A stretch of DNA of 43,614 nt, taken from positions 392 through 44,005 of the forward strand of contig DGDN01000029.1 in assembly GCA_002385465.1 (NCBI GenBank), read 5' to 3'. Both the position numbers and the translations under genes were made by a program. Source of the DNA: Candidatus Fermentithermobacillaceae bacterium UBA3951. Its GTDB lineage: Bacteria > Bacillota > Sulfobacillia > Fermentithermobacillales > Fermentithermobacillaceae. Below the pieces are notes generated by a model. It was not told the origin of the DNA. It worked only from the letters and a program-made list of their open reading frames with translations, and did not search any database. Of the stretch, positions 7,566 to 16,167 are shown in pieces; the stretch's first letter is position 1, and every line of letters begins with the position of its first letter.

Positions 7566-9743
7566 TCAGCGCACCCGTCCGAAGACCCGGTGTACCGAGC
7601 TTATCCCCTTTATTTGGCGAATCCGGTTTAGGATCTCTTGCAGTTCCTTGAGATTATGTGTCTCAAAAACAATGGTTACTGTCGCCGAACCGTCGGGCTG
7701 TCCTCTTGCCGCCGCGCTCAAGATGTTGGCGCCGCTACCGGAGATCGTACCGGTGACGTCCGCAAAAAGGCCCGGGCGGTCGACTCCCTCTATCCAGATC
7801 TCTACCGGGTATGAAGCCTGGCCGGAAGCAGCCTGCGGATCGACCCACGAAGCTTCGATAAACCTTTCCTTATCCGCAAAACCCATAAGGCTCGGACAGT
7901 TCATCCGGTGTACCGACACACCGCGTCCTCTCGTTACGTACCCGATGATGGGGTCGCCGGGCACGGGGTTACAGCAGTGGGCGAGCCGCACCAGGATGTC
8001 CGACATTCCCTTTATCACAACCGCTTCCTCGGGACCCCGGGGCTTGCGCGGGACGACTTTCTGAGGCTCCTCCTTCTGGGGGAGGAGTTCGGGCATCAGC
8101 CTCTGGGTCTCTTCCCTAAGCCTTGAGGCCACGTGGGTTGGACTTATTCCCCCGTAGGCGATAGCGGCGTAGAGGTTCTCTTTATCGGGATAGGTGAGCC
8201 GGTCCAAAACATTCTTCATGATGTCGGTACCCACGATCGCCGAAAGAGCCAAGCCGTGCTTGGCGAGCTCCCGCTCCAGGGCTGCCTCGCCACGCTCGAT
8301 GTCCTCTTCCCTGAGCAGCTTCTTAAACCAGGCGCGTATCTTGGACCGGGCGGACGCGGTCTTCACGATATCGAGCCAGTCCAAACTCGGCCCGGCAGAC
8401 TGCTTGCTGGTAAGGATCTCCACTATGTCGCCGGTTTCTAGCTTGTGGCTCAAGGGAACGATTTTACCGTTCACTTTCGCTCCGACGCAGCGGTTACCGA
8501 TATCCGTGTGGATCCTGTACGCGAAGTCCAGCGGCGTTGAGCCTACAGGCAGATTTATAACGTCGCTCTTCGGCGTGAACACGAAGACCTCGTCGTTGAA
8601 TACGTCCACACGCAGGGCTTCCATGAACTCGCGGGCATCGGTCATCTCCCTCTGCCACTCGACAAGCTGTCTCAACCAGGACATTTTCTGCTCAAATACC
8701 TGGTCTTTGGCACGAGCCCCTTCCTTATAGCGCCAGTGGGCGGCGCTTCCGTATTCCGCGGTCTGGTCCATCTCCCTGGTCCGTATCTGTACTTCGAATG
8801 GCTCGCCACGGGGCCCGACAACCGTTGTGTGGAGCGACTGATAGCCGTTTGGCTTAGGCATCGCGACATAATCCTTGAACCTGCCGGGAACCGGCTTCCA
8901 CAAGGTGTGACACAGTCCGAGGACCTCATAACAGTCGTTCACCGTGTTCACGACCACCCTCACGGCTATGAGGTCGTATATCTCCGATAGGTCTTTCCCT
9001 TCCCCCTTCATCTTCCTGTAAATGCTGTAAAGGTTCTTGGCGCGCCCCTGGACCTCGGCCTCTATCCCTTCCTGGATCAGCCTCTCTTTCAGCCGTTCGA
9101 TGACGACCCCTACGGCAGCTTCCCGTTCAACTCTGCGTGCTGCGATGCTCCTGGATAGGGACTTGTAGTCTTCCGGGTAAAGGTGCTTGAACGAGAGGTC
9201 TTCAAGTTCCCACTTGAGGCGCCAAATCCCCAGCCTATGGGCCAAAGGCGCATATATGTCCAGCGTCTCCCTGGCAGTGGCTTTCTGCCGGTCAAGAGGC
9301 AACGGGTCGAGGGTCCGCAGGTTGTGCAGGCGGTCAGCCAGGCGGATGACTACTACGCGCCAGTCCTCGGCCATGGCGAGGAACATCTTTCTGAGATTGG
9401 AAACCTGCTCCTCGAACCTTGAGCGGAATTCAATCCGCGAGAGTTTGGTGACCCCGTCTACCAGCTTGGCGACTTCTTCCCCAAAGGAAGCCTTTATGTC
9501 ATCCAGTTTGGTGGAAGTGTCTTCGACAACATCGTGAAGCATGGCAGCCGCCAGCGTCTCTGCATCACCCTGCAGCTCGACAAGGATGGACACTACTGCG
9601 AGCGGGTGGCAGATGTAGTCTTCGCCCGACAGTCTTTTTTGGCCTTCGTGAGCTTTGGATGCAAACTCATAGGCCCTCTCGATTAATGCCCATTCTTCGG
9701 GCGCAAGGTATGTGGGAGTAGGTTCCAGATTGAACGCTGCCAT
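7566..9743 (-). CDS. rel: Bifunctional (p)ppGpp synthetase/hydrolase Rel
   Basis: The 725-residue protein makes and degrades the stringent-response alarmone. An intact HD hydrolase domain (HDVVED, residues 70-75) is followed by the synthetase domain with YDLIAVRVV, YQSLHTTVVGP and EVQIRT. RFKDY matches the RXKD form seen in bifunctional Rel enzymes rather than the EXDD form of RelA. A TGS domain (VFVFTPKSDVINLPVG) and a C-terminal ACT domain complete it. ATG 9743 is chosen because AAGGAG lies five bases upstream; the frame stays open for 16 more codons. It sits between apt and dtd. The 96-bp gap before it contains a long-loop inverted repeat (GCGACA 9767-9772, TGTCGC 9796-9801) of doubtful meaning. 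Confidence 0.97.
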   Translation of the reverse strand: MAAFNLEPTPTYLAPEEWALIERAYEFASKAHEGQKRLSGEDYICHPLAVVSILVELQGDAETLAAAMLHDVVEDTSTKLDDIKASFGEEVAKLVDGVTKLSRIEFRSRFEEQVSNLRKMFLAMAEDWRVVVIRLADRLHNLRTLDPLPLDRQKATARETLDIYAPLAHRLGIWRLKWELEDLSFKHLYPEDYKSLSRSIAARRVEREAAVGVVIERLKERLIQEGIEAEVQGRAKNLYSIYRKMKGEGKDLSEIYDLIAVRVVVNTVNDCYEVLGLCHTLWKPVPGRFKDYVAMPKPNGYQSLHTTVVGPRGEPFEVQIRTREMDQTAEYGSAAHWRYKEGARAKDQVFEQKMSWLRQLVEWQREMTDAREFMEALRVDVFNDEVFVFTPKSDVINLPVGSTPLDFAYRIHTDIGNRCVGAKVNGKIVPLSHKLETGDIVEILTSKQSAGPSLDWLDIVKTASARSKIRAWFKKLLREEDIERGEAALERELAKHGLALSAIVGTDIMKNVLDRLTYPDKENLYAAIAYGGISPTHVASRLREETQRLMPELLPQKEEPQKVVPRKPRGPEEAVVIKGMSDILVRLAHCCNPVPGDPIIGYVTRGRGVSVHRMNCPSLMGFADKERFIEASWVDPQAASGQASYPVEIWIEGVDRPGLFADVTGTISGSGANILSAAARGQPDGSATVTIVFETHNLKELQEILNRIRQIKGISSVHRVFGRVR

Positions 9744-9839
9744 GGACGCTCCTTCAATATGGAAAAGCGACACGTCGGTCCCGTCGGACACCTGATGTCG
9801 CTCTTCAAAATCCAGTGTCTAAGAGTCCGGGTGCGAAAG

Positions 9840-10376
9840 CTACTCCTTGAGCTTAAGGACCGAGAGCACTTTGAAGCCCTTGCCCTCAAGATTAGCCCTG
9901 CCCGGTATGTAAGTCAATTCAATGAGAAATGCGGTCGCTGCGACGATTCCTCCCAGACGCTCCACCATGTCGATGCAGGCGTTTACGGTCCCGCCAGTAG
10001 CCAGAAGGTCGTCCATTACAAGCACTCTCTGGCCGGGCTTCACCGCGTCTTCGTGCATCTCCAGGACATCCATACCGTACTCAAGCTGGTATTCACCCTG
10101 GATGGTCTTGTAAGGGAGCTTGCCCTTTTTCCTTACGGGAGCAAACGGCTTGCCCATTGCGTAGGCGAGGGCGCTGGCCACTATAAAGCCGCGAGATTCA
10201 GGCGCCACTATGATGTCGAAATCTACTTTCTCGCACTCTGCCTTGAGAGCGTCGATTCCCAAACGGAAGACACGTGAATCCGCAAGAAGCGGGGTGATGT
10301 CTTTGAAACTGATCCCCTTGACCGGGAAATCAGGTATTACCCGCAGTTTTCTTTCAAGTTCCGAAGCAACATCCAT
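9840..10376 (-). CDS. apt: Adenine phosphoribosyltransferase
   Basis: The 178-residue enzyme converts adenine and PRPP to AMP in purine salvage. The PRPP loop VLVMDDLLATGGT lies at about 118-130. The N-terminal IPDFPVKGISFKDITPLL and the segment APESRGFIVASALAYAMG are typical of Apt. The start ATG 10376 is preceded by GGGGTGA. It follows recJ by only 12 bp and precedes rel, the standard recJ-apt-rel order in Bacillota. This links purine nucleotide supply and alarmone synthesis in one unit. Confidence 0.97.
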   Translation of the reverse strand: MDVASELERKLRVIPDFPVKGISFKDITPLLADSRVFRLGIDALKAECEKVDFDIIVAPESRGFIVASALAYAMGKPFAPVRKKGKLPYKTIQGEYQLEYGMDVLEMHEDAVKPGQRVLVMDDLLATGGTVNACIDMVERLGGIVAATAFLIELTYIPGRANLEGKGFKVLSVLKLKE

Positions 10377-10388
10377 ACGCTGTCACCC

Positions 10389-12911
10389 CTATTCATGAAG
10401 CCGCGCTTTCAAGGTTCTCTGCTGCCTAACCCTCTTGCTTTCTACGTAGGTTGGAGAATCCGCCAGATGGAACTTCCTACCGGTCCGCAAGCGGACTACG
10501 GGCACGCGCCTTGAGTTCCCATACTCTAGACTGCCCATCTCCTCAAGGATGGCGAGGACCTTCTCAAGAAGGAGCCGCCCGCCTTCATACACGCCGGGGA
10601 GTTGAGGCTTATACCCTACATTCTCCATGACCACCCGGCGCACTTCATCGAAACAAGTGTAAGGCACAGAGTCGTCGTTTGAGCGCTCCTTAAGGCTTTT
10701 CCACACCAATTGTACACTTTCCTTTTCAGGGTACGTCCATGAGAACCAACTCATTGAGTTTTCGTGGAGCTCGGGCCTAAGCAGGCAAGGAAACCCCCGA
10801 TCCCTGCAAAAGGCCGAAAGCTCCTCTCGTACTCTCGGAACGACAGGCTCGTGCGCCACTATAACCCTGGTCCTCTTCGCCTGACCCAACCTTTCCAATT
10901 CCCACGGGGCAGTCGATACCACTACCCCGCCGGGCGAAGAAAGCACCAGGTTGGCTTCATGGGCTTGGACCAAGGACTCCCCTTCCAGGTGTAAGGCGGC
11001 TTGTAGCCCGGCCTTCCGGAGAGCGACCCATAGAGACCAAGCGGCGTGAGGGCTCCATGTGTATACCACACTGCGCTCGCCATTCCCTGAAGCCACGGCG
11101 ATATCTCCAACGATCTCTTCGTACCCTTTACCCGACTCTTCCCACGAAGGCCTCAGATCTCTTACGAGCGATGAGAACCGTTCCTCGCCCAGGTACACGT
11201 TGCGATAGGGGACAAACGCCACATCCACCCGGCCCATGAGCGCCACGGAGCGGGCAACGGAACCCATCCCGAACCAGATGAACTCCTTGGCGACGCCGCC
11301 TTGAGAAAGCCTTAGTTTGAGGTGCTCGCCGGACTTCCCCATGACCCAGATGTCTTGGATAGACAAGCCCAAACACGCCATCAAAGGTACTTCGTTCCCC
11401 TGCCCAAAGGGCTCCAGGGCAAGAAGCCCCTTGAGTGTTTCATCCGATGCCTCCCCCAGTTCCAAGAGGCCATCCAGGTCAAGGGGCGCTCGGAGAGTTG
11501 CGGACGATAGGAGTTCAGCCGACACCGTCTTGAACCTATCGAAAAAACCCTGCAGTGACTCGCGGCGGACGGTGAAACCGCCTGCCCCTCCGTGGCCGCC
11601 AAACCCGACAAGGAACTCCGCGCATCTCGAAAGAGCCTCGACTACGTTGAAACCAGGGATGCCCCTTACGCTGCCCCTTAGGAGCTCGCCGTTCCCTGCG
11701 GCCAAGACCGCCGGACGGCCGAAAGCCTCACGGAGCCTCGACGCGACGATGCCGATCACGCCCTCGTGCCAGTCAGACCCGGCGATACATATGGCATACG
11801 CCACATTGCCTTCCGGCCACAGCCCGCCAAAGCAATCGGTCATAATCGTCTCTTCCATGCCCCGTCTATCCCGGTTCAAGCGATCCAGGTGCAAGGCAAG
11901 ACGCCGGGCCTCCAAGGGGTCTTTCTCTACAAGGAGCTTGTACGCATGCCGGGCGTCCTCAAGCCTTCCCGCCGCGTTTAGCCGCGGCACCAAACCGAAA
12001 GTCACATCCCGGTCAAAAGACAAAGGCCTTTTTGCGCCACCTGGCCCGCAGATCCCGGCGACCTCCAGAAGCGCCGCTATCCCGGGCCTTCGCGTATTTC
12101 TGAGGGAAGAAAGGCCCGAGACCACCCAATGTCTGTTCAACCCGACAACCGGGTGCCCGTCACCGGCGATGGACAATGTGAGAAGGTCGTGAGCCCAGCT
12201 TTCGGGGACGTCTCCCTCTATGCCCGCTTCGCGGAATAAAGCCGCCGCCAGGAGGTAGGCAACGCCTGCCCCGGTGAGATCCCGTAGTCCAAACGGAGCC
12301 CACTCAGGTAAGTGGGGGTTAAGTATGCTGTAGGCTTCCGGGAGACGTTCTCCGGGCAGATGGTGATCGGTGATGATGACATCCGACGACTGAAGGGCCG
12401 CTTCAAGGCAGCCTTCGACTCCGGTTATCCCGCAGTCCGTGGTGATGAAAAGGCAAGGTCCCCGTGACGAGAGCTCCCTCACGGAAGAGGCATGAAATCC
12501 GTAACCTTCTTCAAAACGGGAAGGAAAGTACACCGATACGCCTTTAGCGCCTGCGAAATCAAGGGCTTCTTTTATGACCACCGCCCCGGTTACCCCGTCG
12601 GCGTCGAAATCTGAATAGACGACCATAGGCTCGTTCCGGGCTATGGCCTCAATCAGCCTTCGGGCGGCCGCCCTCATCCCGGGAAGACCGGCGGGGTCCG
12701 GCAAGGAGGAGCATGACGGTACGAGGAGACGCCTGGCCTTTTCGATATCGCCTTCCGAGCGTTTTGCGAGTACGGGCACAACGGCGGGCGACACCCCAAG
12801 TTCCCCGGCAAAACGCGCGGACAACGCAGGGTCTACCGGGTCGGGAAGGCGCCATTCCATAAACTTCGGTAAGTCTCTAAAGTTCGCCGAACTCTTGCTC
12901 GCTTGACTCAC
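10389..12911 (-). CDS. recJ: Single-stranded-DNA-specific exonuclease RecJ (long form)
   Basis: The 840-residue DHH-family 5'-3' exonuclease acts in recombination and mismatch repair. It has the metal motifs SDFDADG (100-106), TTDCG (157-161) and TDHH (181-184), and a motif-IV Asp at 251 in an unusual AGDGHP context where relatives usually read ADVVPL. The DHHA1 motif is GGHGGAGGFTV (438-448). An OB fold follows, and then about 270 further C-terminal residues of the kind seen in Bacillota RecJ. GTG 12911 overlaps the preceding gene by 35 bp; an in-frame ATG at 12860 would avoid the overlap but has no ribosome site, so the start is uncertain. Confidence 0.95.
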   Translation of the reverse strand: MSQASKSSANFRDLPKFMEWRLPDPVDPALSARFAGELGVSPAVVPVLAKRSEGDIEKARRLLVPSCSSLPDPAGLPGMRAAARRLIEAIARNEPMVVYSDFDADGVTGAVVIKEALDFAGAKGVSVYFPSRFEEGYGFHASSVRELSSRGPCLFITTDCGITGVEGCLEAALQSSDVIITDHHLPGERLPEAYSILNPHLPEWAPFGLRDLTGAGVAYLLAAALFREAGIEGDVPESWAHDLLTLSIAGDGHPVVGLNRHWVVSGLSSLRNTRRPGIAALLEVAGICGPGGAKRPLSFDRDVTFGLVPRLNAAGRLEDARHAYKLLVEKDPLEARRLALHLDRLNRDRRGMEETIMTDCFGGLWPEGNVAYAICIAGSDWHEGVIGIVASRLREAFGRPAVLAAGNGELLRGSVRGIPGFNVVEALSRCAEFLVGFGGHGGAGGFTVRRESLQGFFDRFKTVSAELLSSATLRAPLDLDGLLELGEASDETLKGLLALEPFGQGNEVPLMACLGLSIQDIWVMGKSGEHLKLRLSQGGVAKEFIWFGMGSVARSVALMGRVDVAFVPYRNVYLGEERFSSLVRDLRPSWEESGKGYEEIVGDIAVASGNGERSVVYTWSPHAAWSLWVALRKAGLQAALHLEGESLVQAHEANLVLSSPGGVVVSTAPWELERLGQAKRTRVIVAHEPVVPRVREELSAFCRDRGFPCLLRPELHENSMSWFSWTYPEKESVQLVWKSLKERSNDDSVPYTCFDEVRRVVMENVGYKPQLPGVYEGGRLLLEKVLAILEEMGSLEYGNSRRVPVVRLRTGRKFHLADSPTYVESKRVRQQRTLKARLHE

Positions 12912-13200
12912 TTCTCGCCCTTTGGTTCATGAGATCGTTCATGGCCCGCTCCAAAGTGGCGTTCCTTTCCCGGGCTGCCTCCAGTTGCCGCTCCAGTTCC
13001 TTCAAACGCCCCCTGGTCTGCATACCCCTTAGCCAGGACCAAAGGGCACCGATTATGACTCCTATGGACGCCGAGCCGAGTACCACTAAGGCCAGATTGA
13101 GGCTTAACGACCACGCCATAAACGTGATCGGGACGATCTGAGCGTTCTGGACCGCAAAAATCACAATGAGGAGAAGGAAGATAACAGACAAGATCAACAA
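12877..13200 (-). CDS. LapA-like (DUF1049) small membrane protein
   Basis: The 107-residue protein has two hydrophobic segments (about 1-18 and 33-54) joined by VQNAQIVPITFMAWS, the classic DUF1049 core. A charged coiled-coil tail (about 60-107) follows. In other bacteria LapA-type proteins act at the inner membrane in lipopolysaccharide assembly; in Bacillota their role is unknown. TTG 13200 is preferred because GGAGG lies seven bases upstream; the frame is open to 13224. Its end overlaps the probable recJ start, suggesting coupled expression. Confidence 0.8.
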   Translation of the reverse strand: MLILSVIFLLLIVIFAVQNAQIVPITFMAWSLSLNLALVVLGSASIGVIIGALWSWLRGMQTRGRLKELERQLEAARERNATLERAMNDLMNQRARSESSEQEFGEL

Positions 13201-13288
13201 GAAATCCCCTCCCGTCCCTCGCAAAATTCGAGGCAGACTCCCGTGTCTACTTTACCATGAACATACCGCGTAGGGTCCTGCTTCCAAC

Positions 13289-14008
13289 CTATCTCCGTCG
13301 AGGCCCGCCCCGACGGCCTTGAGTTTTGGAACGGCCTCGCCTTTCCGCCCTTCTCGTTTTCTCCGTGCCGCCCTCGTCTTCCTTGGCCCGGCTTATGTCT
13401 TCCGGTCGCCCCCAACCGTATTCCTCAAGCAAAGTCCCGAAGTCCTCGGCCTCCGATCCAAAGTAGTCCTCCATGGTCTCGCCGGTTCCTTGAGCGCCGC
13501 CGGAACCTCTCCCCTTGGGACCGTAAGCCAGCGCTTGCCGCCTTTCTCTTTCGAGTTCTCCAAGCCGGAGCGCCTTCTTGACTTCCTCCAGCTGGCGCAA
13601 GTAGTCCTGGTTTGGCGTTTTTTCGGGGTTCTTGTAAGGCGGGCCTTCCCGGACGCGTTCCTCGATGCGCCTTACCCACCTCTTGAGGCCGCCTTCGGAC
13701 CTAAGGTCGCCCGCGGGGATCCTAATGACCGTGAATCCCATTGCCTCTATGGCCTTTTGTCTCGAAGCGTCCTTCTCGCTTCTCCCCTTGGCGAGATGGC
13801 TCTCCCCATCGACCTCGACGACGAGCCATTCGTCAATGAGGAAATCCACGGTAAAGCCTTTGACCGGTACCTCCTGGGCAAAGCGGAGGCCTGCCTTCTT
13901 GAGCCCTACCCTCAGCTTCGCCTCGCTGGGAGTCTCGCTGTGGTAGCTCCAGATGTAGCTACCGCTCTGGTCACTGTGGCTACCTTTCCGCCTCGTCGGT
14001 CTCACCAC
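13289..14008 (-). CDS. DUF559/Vsr-like nuclease-fold protein with long charged tail
   Basis: Of 239 residues, about 20-110 form a DUF559-type restriction-endonuclease-like domain: SEAKLRVGLKKAG, then VDFLIDEWLVVEVDGESH with D and E-x-D, then RQKAIEAMGFTVIRI. These are the acid and fold residues expected for a PD-(D/E)xK-type nuclease. Residues 115-239 are charged, rich in Arg, Glu and Gly, end in a run of basic residues, and look disordered and possibly nucleic-acid binding. GTG 14008 directly abuts the stop of the S9 peptidase gene, so translation is probably coupled. DUF559 proteins occur near restriction or transfer functions, but here the neighbours are housekeeping genes. Nuclease activity is inference. 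Confidence 0.75.
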   Translation of the reverse strand: MVRPTRRKGSHSDQSGSYIWSYHSETPSEAKLRVGLKKAGLRFAQEVPVKGFTVDFLIDEWLVVEVDGESHLAKGRSEKDASRQKAIEAMGFTVIRIPAGDLRSEGGLKRWVRRIEERVREGPPYKNPEKTPNQDYLRQLEEVKKALRLGELERERRQALAYGPKGRGSGGAQGTGETMEDYFGSEAEDFGTLLEEYGWGRPEDISRAKEDEGGTEKTRRAERRGRSKTQGRRGGPRRR

Positions 14009-16135
14009 CTATATGACCTCGGGGAGGGTGACTACCGGCTTCTCCGGCTTTGTAAGCCCGCCCTCGTAGTCCTCGTCTTTCGGAGCGAGGTACCTGTCGA
14101 GCCAGGCAAGGATAAACTCCAGCCGCTCGATGCGGTGCTTGGGCTTGCCCGAACGGGAGAGCTCGTGGTTTTCGCCGGGAAACCTTACGAAAACCACCGT
14201 CTTGCCGGTCTTTTTGAGGGCGACGAACCATTCTTCTGCCTGCTCCATGGGGCAACGGAGGTCTTCTTCGCTGTGGATGATCATTACAGGCGTCTTCACA
14301 TTCCTCACGTACATTAGCGGCGAGACACCCAGATAGGCCTGAGGATTGTCCCAGGGGTCGCCGTCGAACTCGAATTCGCCGTTCATGAACGCCGCGTCCG
14401 AGGCGCCAAACTGGCTCAAACGGTTACAAGTGCTCCGCATTGTAACCGCTGCCTTGAACCGGTCTGTTTGGGTCACGATCCAGTTGGTCATGTAGCCTCC
14501 GTAGCTCCCGCCCAATACCCCCATGCGTTCGGGATCCACCCAGGGCTGGGCCGCAGCGTAGTCTGCAGCCGACATGATATCCTGGTAGTCGACTCCGCCC
14601 CAGTCATGTCTTATGGCCTGAGCGTAATCTTGTCCGTGGCCAATGCTGCCGCGTGGATTGCAGAACACCACGCCGTACCCCCTGGACGCCAGGAGCTGGA
14701 ATTCGTGGTGGAAGACATATCCATAGGCCGAGTGAGGGCCCCCGTGGATCTCCAGCGCGACCGGATACCGCCGGCCTTCTTTGAGGCCCACGGGTTTCAT
14801 GAGCCACCCTTGGACTTTCGTCCCGTCCGAGCTTACAGCCACGAACTCTTCCGGCAAGCTGAGCTCGACCGACGAGAGTAACTCGTCGTTTACGCGCGTT
14901 ATCCGCCTCACGGTGTAAGGCTCAAGGGCGCGGAGCGAACCGGGCGCGCTGTATTCCTCTACGGGGTAATCTTTCCACGGAGAACCGCCCCCGGTCTCAC
15001 GGCCCCGGGGATCGAGCAGGAACATATCGCCGATTAGAGACGGAGACCCCAGGTGAACCGCAAAGGTATCATCGGTCACGGCTTTCTTCCATCCCAGTAT
15101 GCTGCAATCTCCGGAAGTCACCTGGACAAGTTCCTTGGTGTCCCTGTGCACCTTGTAGAGGTGGGTCCTTCCCCAATGGAGCGCGCTCAGGTATATCCAC
15201 GAAGAGTCGGCCGACCACGTGGGCCTGGTACCGGGGCTTCCGCCCATGTCGCCGCCCGGGGTGCTCCCTACCTGCAGCTCCTTCTCCCTTGTGAGGAATC
15301 TGACCGGGCCTCCCTCGACTGGGATCACGCAGACACCCGTGACCGTGGCGCCCCTAAAGGAGTTGTCGTGACCGTAGAAGGCTATCCACTTGCCGTCGGG
15401 AGAAAAACTAGGCCCGCCCAAGACCGTATCGGACGAAGTCACTTTACGCATTTCGCCGCCTTCTAGAGGCACAACGTAGATGTCACGTATAGACGAAAAT
15501 TCGTGTCCCTCATAGCGGGCAGACACAAATGCTATGTGTTTTCCATCGGGAGACCACGCGGGCTCCCTGCAATCATAGGGCCCCGAGGTAATCTGCTTGA
15601 TTTCCCCGGTTTCAGCGTCGAGGACGTGGATCTGGGAGGGCCTTTCGGGAAGGAAACCGCGTCCGTTTAGTTTATACCGCATCTTGGTTATGACTCTTAC
15701 GTCGCTCTTTTCTTTGGAATCCTTATCTTTTCCATCCGCTTTAGGGTCAATCTCAATTGCAGAAAAGGCGATCTTGGAGCCATCGGGAGACCATACGGGT
15801 TCACCGACTCCCTCTTTACGATAGGAGATCTGTATGGCTTCCCCGCCCTCCATGGAAATAAGGTAGAACTGTGTCCGGTCCTTGCCCCTCTCCGAAAGGA
15901 ACACGACTCTATCGCCTTTGGGTGACCATCTGGGTGAGGTATCGTTCTTGGGACCGTGGGTGAACTGGGTTACTTGCCCGTCTCTCGCCAAGTAGATGTG
16001 TGTCTTGTATTTTTTCTCTCCGCCTTCTTCTACGATGGAACGGACCGTGAAAAGGAGGCTCCGTCCATCCGGTGAGATCTCCGGACCCGAGACCCACTTC
16101 ATAGACAGGAGATCCGCCGATTGCATCTTCCTCAT
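14009..16135 (-). CDS. S9 family serine peptidase (acylaminoacyl-peptidase / DPP IV-like)
   Basis: The 708-residue protein has an N-terminal beta-propeller with repeated WSPDG-type blades (residues about 15-400) and a C-terminal alpha/beta hydrolase peptidase domain. The nucleophile is Ser544 in GGSYGGYM, with Asp625 in HSEEDLRCP and His657 in GENHELS completing the triad. Such enzymes cleave short peptides, often releasing acylated or N-terminal residues. No signal peptide is seen, so it is probably cytosolic. ATG 16135 is preceded by an AGGAGAG site. It lies 32 bp downstream of murJ and directly upstream of the DUF559 gene. Confidence 0.93.
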   Translation of the reverse strand: MRKMQSADLLSMKWVSGPEISPDGRSLLFTVRSIVEEGGEKKYKTHIYLARDGQVTQFTHGPKNDTSPRWSPKGDRVVFLSERGKDRTQFYLISMEGGEAIQISYRKEGVGEPVWSPDGSKIAFSAIEIDPKADGKDKDSKEKSDVRVITKMRYKLNGRGFLPERPSQIHVLDAETGEIKQITSGPYDCREPAWSPDGKHIAFVSARYEGHEFSSIRDIYVVPLEGGEMRKVTSSDTVLGGPSFSPDGKWIAFYGHDNSFRGATVTGVCVIPVEGGPVRFLTREKELQVGSTPGGDMGGSPGTRPTWSADSSWIYLSALHWGRTHLYKVHRDTKELVQVTSGDCSILGWKKAVTDDTFAVHLGSPSLIGDMFLLDPRGRETGGGSPWKDYPVEEYSAPGSLRALEPYTVRRITRVNDELLSSVELSLPEEFVAVSSDGTKVQGWLMKPVGLKEGRRYPVALEIHGGPHSAYGYVFHHEFQLLASRGYGVVFCNPRGSIGHGQDYAQAIRHDWGGVDYQDIMSAADYAAAQPWVDPERMGVLGGSYGGYMTNWIVTQTDRFKAAVTMRSTCNRLSQFGASDAAFMNGEFEFDGDPWDNPQAYLGVSPLMYVRNVKTPVMIIHSEEDLRCPMEQAEEWFVALKKTGKTVVFVRFPGENHELSRSGKPKHRIERLEFILAWLDRYLAPKDEDYEGGLTKPEKPVVTLPEVI

Positions 16136-16167
16136 GTTTCCATCTCTCCTCTCTCAATGTCGCCAAA

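Noticed and set aside
9767..9801. Inverted repeat before rel
   Set aside because: A six-bp stem with a 23-base loop is likely by chance. No regulatory RNA pattern is seen.
13319..14317. Long plus-strand open frame (332 codons)
   Set aside because: It lies antisense to the DUF559 and S9 peptidase genes, which have clear family motifs. It has no ribosome site or recognisable domain and arises from GC-rich codon use.
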